NCBI GenBank assembly: GCA_022818135.1
Contig: JAFMSR010000012.1
Span: 32,517,624 to 32,581,623, forward strand
Direction of reading: 5' to 3'
DNA length: 64,000 nucleotides
Source of the DNA: Saxidomus purpurata
Lineage: Eukaryota; Mollusca; Bivalvia; Venerida; Veneridae
Shown here: one piece after another, positions 51,681-63,212 of the stretch
Layout: each line of letters starts with the position of its first letter
How positions within the stretch are numbered: the stretch's first letter is position 1
The notes under the pieces: generated by a model
Told to the model about the DNA's origin: nothing
The model's database searches: none
Seen by the model: only the letters and a program-made list of their open reading frames with translations
Program-made: the position numbers and the translations under genes

Positions 51681-52711
51681 ATGCGACGCACTCGTTATGT
51701 AATTACTACGCATCCAAATTCCTGACTATATCTTATTCAACGATAAAATACAGGGAGGCATTTATTATTTCTTAAGTAAAACATCTTTCCATGACTTCCT
51801 TAACAAAGTTTGTCACAGCCCTTGTTTTGTAATGGTAATGATTATTTTTGTTCCATGAAATTTTAGTATGTCAGTCCAAATGATAACCCACTTTTATTTA
51901 CTTTTTTGAGCACGGGAAAACAATTTACATCATCTTTTTCCTCAATATATGTACTTTTTGGAAACATTAATTTTTTTGCCCATACCCGGGGCAACGCCCT
52001 AAAATTAAAGATGGCGGCCAAGATGGCGGACATTTTATTGAAAATGACCCTTTTAAGTAATGCAGGGCAATAACAGTAATCAATACCTTGATATGTTTCT
52101 ATACTTTTGCGTTTTGTATCAAAAGAAACTAAATTTCACTTTTGTGTTTGAAAAGTACATATCTTTTGTACATGTTCGGTTGTTTTTTTCCGAATAAAAA
52201 CAGTGAAAAAAGGGCCATTTTTTCACCCTTTTTTGTGCATTTCATAAGGTTTCAACTATTTGGAGGCATTTAGCTCTTCCTTTTTTTCTTCATTATGATT
52301 TGTTTGGCCCCTGCTTGGTAACACCGTTTATTTTTTCAAGAAATTTTTAATATGACGTACAATTCATTTCAACGAAATAACATCGATACATGCATAGATG
52401 ATGTGTGTGTGTGTGTATGTGAATCAATTCATAGTAATGATATCATACTTGAGTCAAATATTTTGTTACATTTAAATCAGAAATACCTCGTACAATGTTG
52501 TCGTATATTTGAGCATTTAACAACAGATATTCATTACCATTTACTAGTGAGATTCCTTTTAGTATTTATACAGGTTAAATCTTATCGTTGTTATTATGCC
52601 TAGTAATAAGTAGGAGTTCGAAACTTGAAAAAGGCAAGGCACACATAAAGGAAATCACGAGAAACGTTTACCGATTAAATGAATAAATAGATCTTCACTT
52701 CAAATCTATTC
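51681..52711. other. No recognised feature
   Basis: AT-rich with a short GT microsatellite near 52383. There is no coding signature. Confidence 0.4.
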
Positions 52712-53627
52712 AGGGGCCTGAAAACTGAAAATAGTGTTGGTGCTTCTCCAGAATCTGTTGGTGGATTTTCATAAAACTTTGCAGGAAGCATCAGAATGAA
52801 GTTTAGTTGGACATATTATAATTTTGGGACAAAGGTCAAGATTATAGGGGTGGGAAACATACGCTTTTTTGTGAGAAAACAATCTCTAGTTTTCATTTAG
52901 TATGGTACATTGTTTACCGAATAGTTTGTATTCACCACGGAGTTTTTATTGACGCTATATTTGCAGACTTTGATATTACTCAAATTCAACAATCGTGCTT
53001 TATGTCCATATAATAGGGAAGTAATCATACAATGTTGAAACGGAAATTTATTACAAGTACTTGAAACGGAAATTTATTAATTGAAAGGGGAAGAAAAACA
53101 TAATGCCTTCACCGCAGATCAGTTAAAATCCATCAAATATAAACTTCCTTTAAAAACTTAAAACAAACAGAAAAATGTCTCACCTTACGTAGAAATTGTA
53201 GTAAATTTGCTGGTTTGTATTCATTTTCGCCACTAAGGATAACATCAATTTGTAAGCACACATTTGAAGCGCACATTTCATCAGGCGTCGACAGCCCATC
53301 TTAACCAAATGAAGAAAATGACCGCCGTAGTATTTTGATTTTGGGACCAAGCTTAGGACTGTACATATATATTCCGTACAAAGTATTTGAAACTTGTTTG
53401 TGGACTTTATATTTCTCAAGAACACAAGCACAGCTTTGGTATTGCTTTCCTATGTATACTACTAGTTGAAATGACCTTTGACTATGTTGCACTGCTCACA
53501 ATCGTTAATGATTATAACTAGCATTGTCTGGGACAGTTGTTGACCTTTGAAGGTTTAATGATTAACCAAAGTTTTCCACGTGAGGTGTCTTCACGTGATG
53601 ATTGGTAGAAGAAGAAACTCTTTGTTT

Positions 53628-53724
53628 GGGGGGGGGGGGGAAAAAAAGAGGGGGAGAAAAAAAAAAAACCCCCCCCGGGGGGGGGGGGGGGCCAACCCCC
53701 CACCCCCCCCCCCCCCCCCCCCCT
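53628..53724. other. Homopolymer block, probable assembly artefact
   Basis: Long runs of G, A, C, G and C follow each other with almost no other sequence, including a C-run of about 20 bases at the right. This is unlike anything else in the window and sits where unit 2 loses colinearity with unit 1. Confidence 0.75.
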
Positions 53725-54029
53725 AAACCATTGACATTGCTTTGTTGTATATGAAGAATTAAGAACAGTAGGTAAGTTAAGGAGAAACAATACGGATAAT
53801 TAGTTGTATACCCTTTTTGCATTCATTTGCGTGTAGACTTGTTTGTGGCCTTTCAGAATTTCCTCATCTAAAGAATTTTTATGTTAAGAGTTACATAAGA
53901 AGTATTTATGTTTGGAAAACAATTGATAAATTTGCAGTTTTCATCAAAATTAATATTCGACTTTGTGTCTTCCTTCTGTATGTCATATCATAGGTACTTG
54001 TATGCCATTTGATGAACAAATGTCGGAGA

Positions 54030-54420
54030 GAAATGATCGTTTTGTCTGTCTGTCCGTCCGTCCGTCCGTCAGAAAAACTTAACGTTGGCTTAACCTTGTC
54101 GTTTCTTAAGATTTTTATATCAAACTTTCAAATTGTATTGTCTTTGACAAAAGGGTCGTGAAGCCGCCAAATATTGTAGGTCAAGGTTATATTTGACAGA
54201 ATGATGCCCCTTTTTGTACTTAGTTATTGTTACGAAAACTTAATGTTGGCTATAATTTTGCCATTTCTTAAGACGTCTCTATCAAACTTTCAAATTGCAT
54301 TTTTTATGACAAAAAGGTCGTGATGTCGCCAAATCTTGTAGGTCAAGGTCATATGTACAGAATTATGTTCTTTTTGTACTTAGATTTTTTCACGAAATGA
54401 TTGGTTATTCTGGTTCTTCT
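54030..54420 (+). mobile_element. Tandem-repeat element fragment (family F)
   Basis: A TCTGTCTGTCCGTCCGTCC tract is followed by two and a half repeats of about 165 bp (TATCAAACTTTCAAATTG, AGGTCAAGGT(T/C)AT, CAGAAT(G/T)ATG). The layout resembles families A-E, but the ends are not clear. Confidence 0.5.
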
Positions 54421-56130
54421 GAACACCCGTCAAGTTATTGATGTATTCATTTCTTAAGTAGAAGTGAAATAATAAGCAGTAAATTAGGTGTCTGCCAATT
54501 TAAAGTCCAAGGATCTTTTGGATCTTTTGGAAATTTCTGATATAGAAAACTAAATATATTGATAGGATAACGATAGAACCATGTTCTATTCACTCTTAAA
54601 CAATGTTTACATATGCCTTTCTTTCGTATTCAAGTCGTTTTCATGAAAAATAGTTGCTAGAAAGCCTTTCTTATTTTTTTTTCAAATTTTATTGAAAAAA
54701 TACATCGTTATACATGACTGTATTTCTATGAAATATTTTTTTTATCTAAAAAGCAAAAATATGAATTTATTTGGTGTCTTTTCACCAATCACTTAAAAAA
54801 AAAATTTGACTGTGATATATCTTCATGCATGTTACAGCTAAAATGTTTTAAAATTTACTAAACTAAATAGTGATTATTACACTACCCCCTCCATATTTTG
54901 AGTAATAGGGAAACCAATGAATAATGGCTCCTGTTCACACAACTACTTTAGTGTGCAAGGCGTACACCATTAATGTTATTTTACAATGCTTAAATGCAAA
55001 TGAGCTGGCAAATTTATTTACTAGCCAGATAAATGGTCATCATTAGAATAAACATTTTCTGTGTGACCACTAAAAACTCTAGCCTCAAAACCATTTGTTT
55101 CAGACCAAATTACTTGTAAACTGATTTTGATTGAAGACTGGCCATAAAGGGAAGTGTTGTGATTTAAACACAAGGCCAAGGTCACATTTCGGGATCAAAC
55201 CTAAAATGTAGCTTCGTGTCTGGGCTGATTTAAAATTAACTTGTTCCATACATTTGTTGCCCATACGCCAAAGATGTGTCGTGCACCACACCAAGGGTGG
55301 TACAGGGTTATAAACAAGTTTTGGAGTCTGGCCTTGAACTTCAATATGAATTGTCTGATTTTGAAATCACTTTATACAGTGGTTCAAGGTCAAGGTCACG
55401 TGTAGGGCTTGTGAAAATAGGTTATATGCTGGTATTTTGTTACTGGTCTGTAATTTCTACATAAATAGATTTAGACCCCCAACCCCTTGTAGGATTTTTT
55501 GAAACTTTGGCCATATGTTCACCTCATGGAGACAACATCCATGCAATATTCATGTTTCAACCAAGCCTACTGAAGTGCAAGGTCGCATTTAGGGTCAAAG
55601 TTCATGTTTTAAACTTCAAAAATCTTTTGAAGGATTTTCTTACAGCTTTGGGTAAATATTTAGCACATGGAGATGATGTGAAGATCAGCTTTTGAACCAC
55701 GCTTGCCTCAAGATCAAGGTCTTACTTTAAGGTCGGTTCTAGGCTCACAGTTCTATTTTAGACCAAACGTGTATATTTTTTTTGTTTTTACTCTCTGCTA
55801 TCAATATGGCCATGTGAGAATGTTGCCATGTTCTGATGGAGGAGGGGAGTATTGTGCTTGTTCTCCACGGGAACATCTGCTATGTTAACTGCACATCCTC
55901 AAACAACACAACAACAAAAACTGCAGCCAGGTACATTAAACGCAAAGTAGAATTCTTTTTAGTCAGGCTATCATGATCACAATAGCTACTATTCTGCTAA
56001 GTTTACAGTTATGTGACAATTTCTCAAGTGTGACTAAAATATGAAAAAAGAAAAACCAAGTCTCCGCCTTTAATGATTAAACATGCACATTACAGAAATA
56101 AAATCTGTATGTTCTACAAAGGTAAGATAT

Positions 56131-56136
56131 TTTATT
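56131..56136 (-). terminator. Candidate poly(A) signal for TRIM-like copy 2
   Basis: AATAAA on the minus strand about 345 nt past the stop codon, at the position homologous to the copy 1 signal. Confidence 0.45.
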
Positions 56137-56480
56137 TACAGTAGATAGTAAAGTTAACTTTTATGATGGAAATATGCTGCTAAAGATATTCACATATCTG
56201 TACAGGTTAAAGTGAGTCATTTTATGAAGTACAAGTACATTTGATAAAAGGCGGTTACGATACTTTTCTTATTATATTTCCTTCTGTGAGCAAGAACAAT
56301 GTTCTGCAAACAAACAATAGACAAGTACATGTATGCATGGTATAATATTGAATATTATAAATCTTTAATTCCTTATGCTGTTCTATGTCTTGTTCAAGAC
56401 CTAGTCTACGGCAATACATGTATATGAAACTGCGGTCTAAGCAAATGTATTCTATTGTCTAAAACACTCGATCTAGTAAA

Positions 56481-58226
56481 TTACCTCATCTGAAATACTT
56501 TCAGTACATTCTTAAACTGAGGGTCTTGTTCTGCTTCGTTGTTACAAATGAAAAGTCTGCTTGTGGTGTCGCAAAATGAAACAGTCCAAGGGTATTTGAC
56601 ATGTTTGTTGTCTCGTAAAATTTCTTTGATTTTCTTGCAGTCGGGTGTAATTAAATGAATGCTTCCATTTCCTTCCCAGTTACACACAAAACATGTTCCA
56701 TCTCTCGCCACTGTCAGTCCTCTAAATTCTTCCATGTTTTCGTCTTCATACTTGGAAATAAGCGTACCATTCAAATTAAACTTGTAAACAACTTCCTTAT
56801 CCCAGACGGAATCGGATACATAGAATGTATCTGTCTCAGTACCAAATGCTACAGCCATTGGCACTTGTAAAGCTGGTAAAGCTACTGTTTTCTGCTTAAT
56901 TCCACGGGTATTCATGATTGCCACGCTGCCAGAGAACAATGCCAGAACTGTATCATTTTGAGAAGCTATTTTGTAACAACCAGGTGCTTGTATGTCGTGA
57001 CTTTCAGTGAGCTGATTACTCTGTGTGACAGTCAAGAACTGTATTTTCTGTCTTGCAAGAAGCACAGCAAGAAGATTCGTACTAATGACTGTTAAATCGT
57101 GTGGGTTTTTGCTGAGCTTATATCGTGCTGTTAACTTTCTCTGGTCAACATCAACTAGTTTCAAACACTGGTTAGTGTAGTCTGCTAATACAATTTGGTT
57201 TGGTGAAAGAAGTGCTGATGCCTGTATATAACAATCTGTTTTATCCTCGGTTGTTTTCAAGTTGATCTCGCTATCGAACTCTGGTTCCATCTCTGCTATA
57301 CTTGCTTTCTTTTCTTTAAGCTCGCCCAGAGGAACATAGGAAGTTAAAATTTCTTTCATTTTCTGGGACTGATGAAACGCATACTGCATGATGTGTGTGC
57401 TTTCAAACATTTCTTTGATGCGTGTATCAAGATGAGCAATCTTCCCCTGTAATCGTTTTGCGGATACAAACAATTCATTTGCTTGATTCGCCTGTAAACG
57501 AAGTTTTTCTTGTAGCTCTGCGATTTCCTGCCTCAAAGTGTGTTCGTCATTCTTCAGTGTTGACATTAACTTTTCATTTGTCTGCCTCCTCGTCTTCACC
57601 TCTGACAATATTTCCCTCTCCACTTTGTCCAAATAATCAATTATCTCTTTTCTAAATGTCTTAATGTCACTCATGGCTTTAGAGAAGGCCTGTTCCATAT
57701 TCTTCTCACTGGAATTTATATATTTCGTTACATGCCCTAACGCTTCATGTAGTTTGTCCACCTTGCTTTGCAGATCCCTGTGTTCACGGCTATTGAAGAA
57801 AGTTGTTGATATATCTTGAATACGCTGTACCTGACATGGTTTATGGTCCAAAACCATGCAGTCGCTACATCCTACTGCATTGTGTGAAGGACAGTAAAAT
57901 TTCAATATTTCATTATCATGTCTGTCACACAATTCGGAACATGCATCCAACTTAACGGATGCTGACTGCGCCTTAGGCATGTTGTCACCATCCAAGATCA
58001 CGTGGTTTTTGGTCACCGACTGCTTCCGATGAACCTTCATACATGTAACACAGAAATGCTCGTTACAATTCTGGCAGTATCCCACAGCAACCACCCAGTC
58101 ATCGTCACTGCTACAAGGGTGACAGAACGCGTCACCATCTTCTGCACATGACTCTCCTATCGTGTCCATGAATGACGGTTCGCCCTTCCGACCAGATACC
58201 GCCATTTTTATACTTTTCTGTGCCAT
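56481..58226 (-). CDS. B-box/coiled-coil/beta-propeller protein (RING-less TRIM-like), copy 2
   Basis: A single-exon 581-residue ORF. The first ATG (MAQKSIK) is in frame seven codons before the MAVSGRKG start shared with copy 1, and either could be used. It has the same order as copy 1: atypical B-box 1 (about 34-67), B-box 2 (about 96-131, again HxxC at the end, in LDHKPCQ), coiled coil (about 147-277) and a C-terminal propeller-like region. The two proteins align along their whole length with only small gaps, and their flanks are homologous too, so they are segmental duplicates about 11.5 kb apart. There is no RING domain. An AATAAA lies at 56131-56136 on the minus strand. The start region (TTTTATTTTTTCTATGGCACAG) could also contain a splice acceptor. 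Confidence 0.9.
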   Translation of the reverse strand: MAQKSIKMAVSGRKGEPSFMDTIGESCAEDGDAFCHPCSSDDDWVVAVGYCQNCNEHFCVTCMKVHRKQSVTKNHVILDGDNMPKAQSASVKLDACSELCDRHDNEILKFYCPSHNAVGCSDCMVLDHKPCQVQRIQDISTTFFNSREHRDLQSKVDKLHEALGHVTKYINSSEKNMEQAFSKAMSDIKTFRKEIIDYLDKVEREILSEVKTRRQTNEKLMSTLKNDEHTLRQEIAELQEKLRLQANQANELFVSAKRLQGKIAHLDTRIKEMFESTHIMQYAFHQSQKMKEILTSYVPLGELKEKKASIAEMEPEFDSEINLKTTEDKTDCYIQASALLSPNQIVLADYTNQCLKLVDVDQRKLTARYKLSKNPHDLTVISTNLLAVLLARQKIQFLTVTQSNQLTESHDIQAPGCYKIASQNDTVLALFSGSVAIMNTRGIKQKTVALPALQVPMAVAFGTETDTFYVSDSVWDKEVVYKFNLNGTLISKYEDENMEEFRGLTVARDGTCFVCNWEGNGSIHLITPDCKKIKEILRDNKHVKYPWTVSFCDTTSRLFICNNEAEQDPQFKNVLKVFQMR

Positions 58227-58930
58227 AGAAAAAATAAAACGTATTAATTAATTATTAGCAGAAGTATTTAATGCACATTTAAAACATAACAAATATTTCC
58301 GTTCAAAAATAAAAAGTACACAAAGACGAACATGAACGTTTCTTATCTGACAGATAAACATTATGATCACCTTACACAAGAGATAACAGACGTATCAAGC
58401 AGTGTCATGTTTTATTTGAAACAACAATGTGAATCCCTTAATAATTTAAAATCAGACATCTTTCCATAAAGATTTCTATTTTTTCAAATAAAACATCAGT
58501 GCTTACTTTTTTGTACTTACTTATATTTTTCTATTCCAAAAGTATTTCAATTTTTGAAAACGTCTAATTTCTGTATACATTGTCGAAATAAATTTCCTTG
58601 TTATATTGTGGTTAAAACCAAAGTCATTGACGACTTGCAAAGTTTAAGTTTTGTAGCCATCTCATCTTTATATAAATTATACAAACTAGAACCATTACTT
58701 TGGCATCCTTAACCTTCAATACAAGATTAAGTGCTAGGATGTTAATGTATAGCCCAGATGTTCATGGTAGACAATGGGCGGGTTAGGATGAAATCAAATA
58801 CATCAGGCATTGGCAACAACTTGTATTTCCAAAATCCTGCCAGAAAGTATCCCCCAAAGACAAGAGATTTCTTCATACCAAGAAAGAGGCTTTGACTGAA
58901 CATGAAGCAATGTTTGAGCATGTAAAGCAA

Positions 58931-59612
58931 CACATACGGAGAAACAAAATTATATAAACCAATTGCGGGAAATATCATTTGCACCGTTTTAAATGTAGAA
59001 TAACAGCCATTTTGATAATACATAATACATCGCTATTATATTACGGAAATATCGCTGTTATCTTCGTCTTTTCTTGAGCGTTCAATTGTAGTTGGACAAT
59101 TATCACAGTTTTTGCAACGAATGAAAGAAGTATTTTGGACTTTAATTGTCCATCTATATCCAAGCAATACCACGAAAAGGCAATCAAAATCGTGACCCCC
59201 CCAAAAAAACATTATTGTAATTTAATCGAAAGTACATCTGTCAATCTGTCAATGATTGAAAAATAAATCTTAATTTTGTTTTTTGTTTGCATTTTTTGTT
59301 CTCTAAGAATTATTCTTATCCTTCTTTCCTTTATCTTACTTTTGTTTTATTAACTTTGTTTATAAACAAAAAATATAACTATGTAACCTATAAGTATACA
59401 TTATGAAGATGACAATAGTAGTTCCGATATTAGCAATATAATTAAGTATAACCAAAATGGCGCCTGTGAAACAGATCAGTTTATTCACGGAAAGTGGTAA
59501 AATATTTAAGTCAACACATTATCATGCATATATTAAAGCCATATAGTTTTTTACATGCCTTAATAAACTTCCGTAACTCCAGCTCACTGCGGATGAACGG
59601 CCACCGGATATT
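58931..59612. other. No recognised feature
   Basis: AT-rich sequence past the duplication; no gene is supported. Confidence 0.4.
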
Positions 59613-60031
59613 AGACATGTATTGGCGGATACCTGATGTGAGGTTGGACATCGGAAAACGGACAAAACGTAGGGGTGTTCTCAAAATTATCCATTGTCAG
59701 CCAATAAACAAAATTAAATATGTTTCTGTAATTCATTACAATTATGTTTTTAAACTGGTGGCTTAACTTTTGTTTGTAAATAAAAGACTATATGCTGTCT
59801 ACTGAGTTCATTTTTGAAAATTTCACTTTCATCATTTTTGCACAAAATGTTGTTACTGATTGAAAGTTTAGGATATTGTGTTATTGTGTAAGAATCAAGG
59901 TGAAACTTATCAAACAAAAATTGAGAAATGATTTTCATGATGGGAAGGGTGGGGGAATAAGTTTATTGTGTAATTGTGTAAGAATTAAGGGAAAACGTGT
60001 TAACAAAAATTCGAGAAAAAAACTTTTTTTT

Positions 60032-60053
60032 GGGAGGGGGTGGGGGGATGGGG
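60032..60053 (+). other. Potential G-quadruplex
   Basis: GGGAGGGGGTGGGGGG followed by ATGGGG gives four G-runs with one- to two-base loops. A second G-rich stretch lies at about 60118-60160. Confidence 0.6.
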
Positions 60054-60759
60054 TCGAGGGGATATTTTTAAACTATTTACTGTGTAAAAGAATCGAGAAT
60101 TTTTTTCGGAGTTGGTCAGGTGTGGGTGGGGGTTAGAGGTAGGGGTAGGAGAGGTAGAGGGGATACATCATGACCTTGTTGTTATAAGAAATATAGTATG
60201 AACTTTTGATAAATGAATATTAAGAAATAGCAAAATTAAAGCCAAATTCAACTTATCTTGACAAAATCTTAGTACCAAAAGGGACAAACTTTGTCAAAAG
60301 TGTCCCTGAGACAAATGGTTTGGCTGCATAACAACCCTGTTGTCATATGCAATATAATTTCATTTCAAAGTTTGACGGAGAAATATTGAGAAATGGAAAA
60401 TAATAGGTAATGTTAAGATTTTGTGACAAAATCTAGGCAATGAAGAGGCATAACTATGCAACTATGGTTGACATAATTATGTGACTTCCTGCAGGTGTCT
60501 ATATTGCCATCAGAAACAAGTATGCCAAGTTTGAAGTAAACATGTTTGATGGTATAAAACCTAAAAGCATTCATAAAAACTTTTACCAATACATACGCCC
60601 ACGCAAACCTTCGAATAAATTAGCTAAAACTAGCTGTGAGGTGACAATTCACAACTTGTCATATAAAACTAAAACATGATTTTCGAATAAGAAATTGTAT
60701 AAGCTGATATATAAGATCACCTTTTCCAATAGCTGATAGCTATAGGGCACCGTTTTACT

Positions 60760-61050
60760 ATTCATTGTAATTTTATGATATCACCTATTTGTATCACTCA
60801 TTCGAATAAATAATATCACCTATTCAAAGAGACTGCGGGATTTCATCTATCCCAATTTGTCATATCACCTTTTCGAAATGGTGATCTCACTTATTTGTAT
60901 TATCACCTATCTAAAAAGATGATATCACATTTTAAGGTGATATCATCCATTCGAATACTTAATGTGATATTACCCATTCGAACAGGTGATATCACATATT
61001 CAAAGGAAATACATGACATCACCTATTCGAATGAATGCTGTCATCTGTTT
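60760..61050. repeat. Degenerate palindromic array GGTGATATCACC / ATTCGAAT
   Basis: At least ten occurrences of TATCACCTATTCGAA-like units in both orientations, spaced about 20-45 bp. Both half-motifs (GGTGATATCACC and ATTCGAAT) are self-complementary. It lies inside the foldback element. Confidence 0.75.
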
Positions 61051-61319
61051 GAATGTTCTAGCTGGTGTCACTAAATGTGACCATTAGACAGACTATACTA
61101 CAGAAACTGAAGTTGGAACAATTTAATTTCTTTACGTCGCACACGAATCTCTTGTGTTGTTTATTTCTATAATTACAAAAAGAGTTGAAATAAATTGCAG
61201 AAAGATATGATTTTGTTTATTGGCCTTAATTGATATAATGAATCTTTTTGAGAACACCCCTGCGTTTGTTCCGTCCTCCGATGTCCAACCTCACATCAGG
61301 TATCCGCCAACACATGTCT

Positions 61320-61813
61320 ATTGGGGCGAAAATGAGCACGTATAATTAGTTTTTGCGAGGAACGTGTTACAATTGGTGTAAGTTAAAATCCGATATTTAA
61401 TCTAATACACACTATCTAGTGTTTCTTTGTGTGTTTTTGGATACTTCGATGCCTATCTTAGTGCAGTGTTTACCCGAGCTGTAAATAATGTCGGTTAATA
61501 TGTTAAAATATCAAAAAGAAGATCGCCTGCTCACTTGAAAAGTTCGACCGTTGGTATGTTTACCGTTTTATTTTGCAAATGTGCTTAGATTTGAATAACC
61601 TGAATCGAGCAATTTATTTGCGCAAGTACCAGACATAAGTGATCAAGATTTTATTTTGGGGCCAAAATATTGATACATATGTAACTAAAGTTAGTGTACT
61701 GAGTATTGTTTATTTTGTTTTCTGGTGCACCGGAGTATTGATACTAACGTGTACTGAGTATTGGGCATTAAAAGTGAGTAATCGAAATATTCTGCTGCCT
61801 TTAAAAAAGTTGT
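61320..61813. other. No recognised feature
   Basis: There is no gene. ACTGAGTATTG recurs four times between 61690 and 61780 and, in complement, near 63590-63650. Confidence 0.4.
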
Positions 61814-63100
61814 ATTAGCTCACCAGAGCACGAAGTACCCAAGGTTAGTAATTGTGATCGCATGGTGTCCGTCGTATGTAGTCTGTCTATCGTCTGCGTG
61901 TCGTCTGTGCACATTTAACCTTGTGTATGCAAAAGAGACTGCATTTTGCACTGGATCTTCAAGACACTTGATCAATTTTGATCATTCGACTGCCTTCATG
62001 TAATCTATGTCGGTTCGAATATGGGTTATATTGTTTCAAAAACTATGTCACGGGGTCAAATCATAGACAAAACATTTTGTATGCAATAAAGGTTCCATTT
62101 TTCATTCGACCATGAACTCAGTCAGTATGGTTGCTTGGATGAAAATTAGGTCGAGTAAGAATATGAATCATGTTGGGATCAAAATTAGGTCACTGGATCA
62201 AATCATAGAAAACCCTTGTGTATACAATAGATGTTGCAATTTTCATTGAATCTTCATGACCGTTAGTCAGAATCACTTGATGAATTCTAGTTTGAGTGTG
62301 CATATGGATCATCTTTGGTCCAAATAAAATCCTAGAAAAATTTTGTGTATGCAATATTCTATGTTAATTGGTGTATCTATTTGAATTAATTTTAAAATGT
62401 TTTGATCAAATCAATTCAAGTTACAGTATGATATGTTGCATATCCAAAATCAATTCTATTTTTACAAAATAATTTGAATTTACACAAAAAAACTTAATAC
62501 TCACATCACGGGCACGTGTTTAAACGTGCTTAGTATGTATTCACGTTGAATGCCCTTGTATACATCGAACAAAGCGTGTGATGTCTGAGGGAAGGATGAT
62601 CCATTTCAGCTTTGACAATATCAACACGGGATAATGATATTTTGTACAAACCGAACAATCTGACGTAATTGTTTAGATAAAAGTAGGGATTAACGGATAA
62701 TTTTTCAAAGAATTGTGTGATTCATCATTAAAAACTGTTTGAGAATGGATTATTATCACCTGATGTAAAGGTAAATCTTCAACACAAAAACTGATATTCT
62801 TTTAATAATTTTGTTACTAAATGTTATTATTGTACCAATTTTAAGTAGTATACTGAATATATTTATTTCATTTTAGTATTTGGTTTTCGCAAGATTAAAG
62901 TAATGGACAATAGGTCGCGAATCATAAATCAAAGAAATAATACAGGACCATGCGAAATAAAGATCACGCGAATATAAACTGATTAAAAACATGTTGCATT
63001 CATGAAGCCTGGTCAGAATGACAGCCTTTATAAAATCTTGATAGAGTTAGAATATGGGTTATCTGGGGTAAAAAACTAGGTCATAGGGTCAAATATGTAT
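61814..63100 (+). mobile_element. Old family D element, interrupted
   Basis: TTAGCTCACCAGAGCACGAA and a GTCCGTCGTATG tract open it. Diverged internal repeats (TCGAATATGGGTTAT, AAAATTAGGTCACTGGATCA) run to about 62350. Another repeat of the same kind (GAATATGGGTTATCTGGGGT) is found at about 63050 after unrelated sequence. The 3' hairpin was not found. Confidence 0.55.
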
Positions 63101-63171
63101 CTACATTTCGATAAAAATGAATGTTGTAGCGATGCTGTAGGAGAATTCGTAAAAAATGTTGTTTTATTGCG

Positions 63172-63212
63172 TTACTCGCACGCACGCACGTACGCACGCA
63201 TGCACACACACA
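63172..63212 (+). repeat. CACG/CACA microsatellite
   Basis: A tract of CGCACGCACGTACGCACGCA continuing into CACACACA. Confidence 0.85.

Larger units (their letters stand above)
52712..58930. repeat. Segmental duplication unit 2
   Basis: Paralogue of 34917-47350. It contains a copy of UBA2 intron 16 and post-UBA2 sequence, joined directly near 53325. That join removes the part corresponding to about 36349-38019, including exon 17. It then carries the flanks and coding region of TRIM-like copy 2. Confidence 0.8.
59613..61319. mobile_element. Foldback element, 1.7 kb, ATT-flanked
   Basis: Arms of about 100 bp face each other: AGACATGTATTGGCGGATAC, GATGTGAGGTTGGACATCGG and GGGGTGTTCTCAAA at the left, with complements at 61210-61319. 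Both ends are flanked by ATT (59610-59612 and 61320-61322), a possible 3-bp target duplication. The inside holds G-rich repeats and a palindromic array. Confidence 0.8.

Noticed and set aside
53518..53822. Two overlapping minus-strand ORFs rich in glycine and proline
   Set aside because: They are translations of the homopolymer block, which is probably artefactual.
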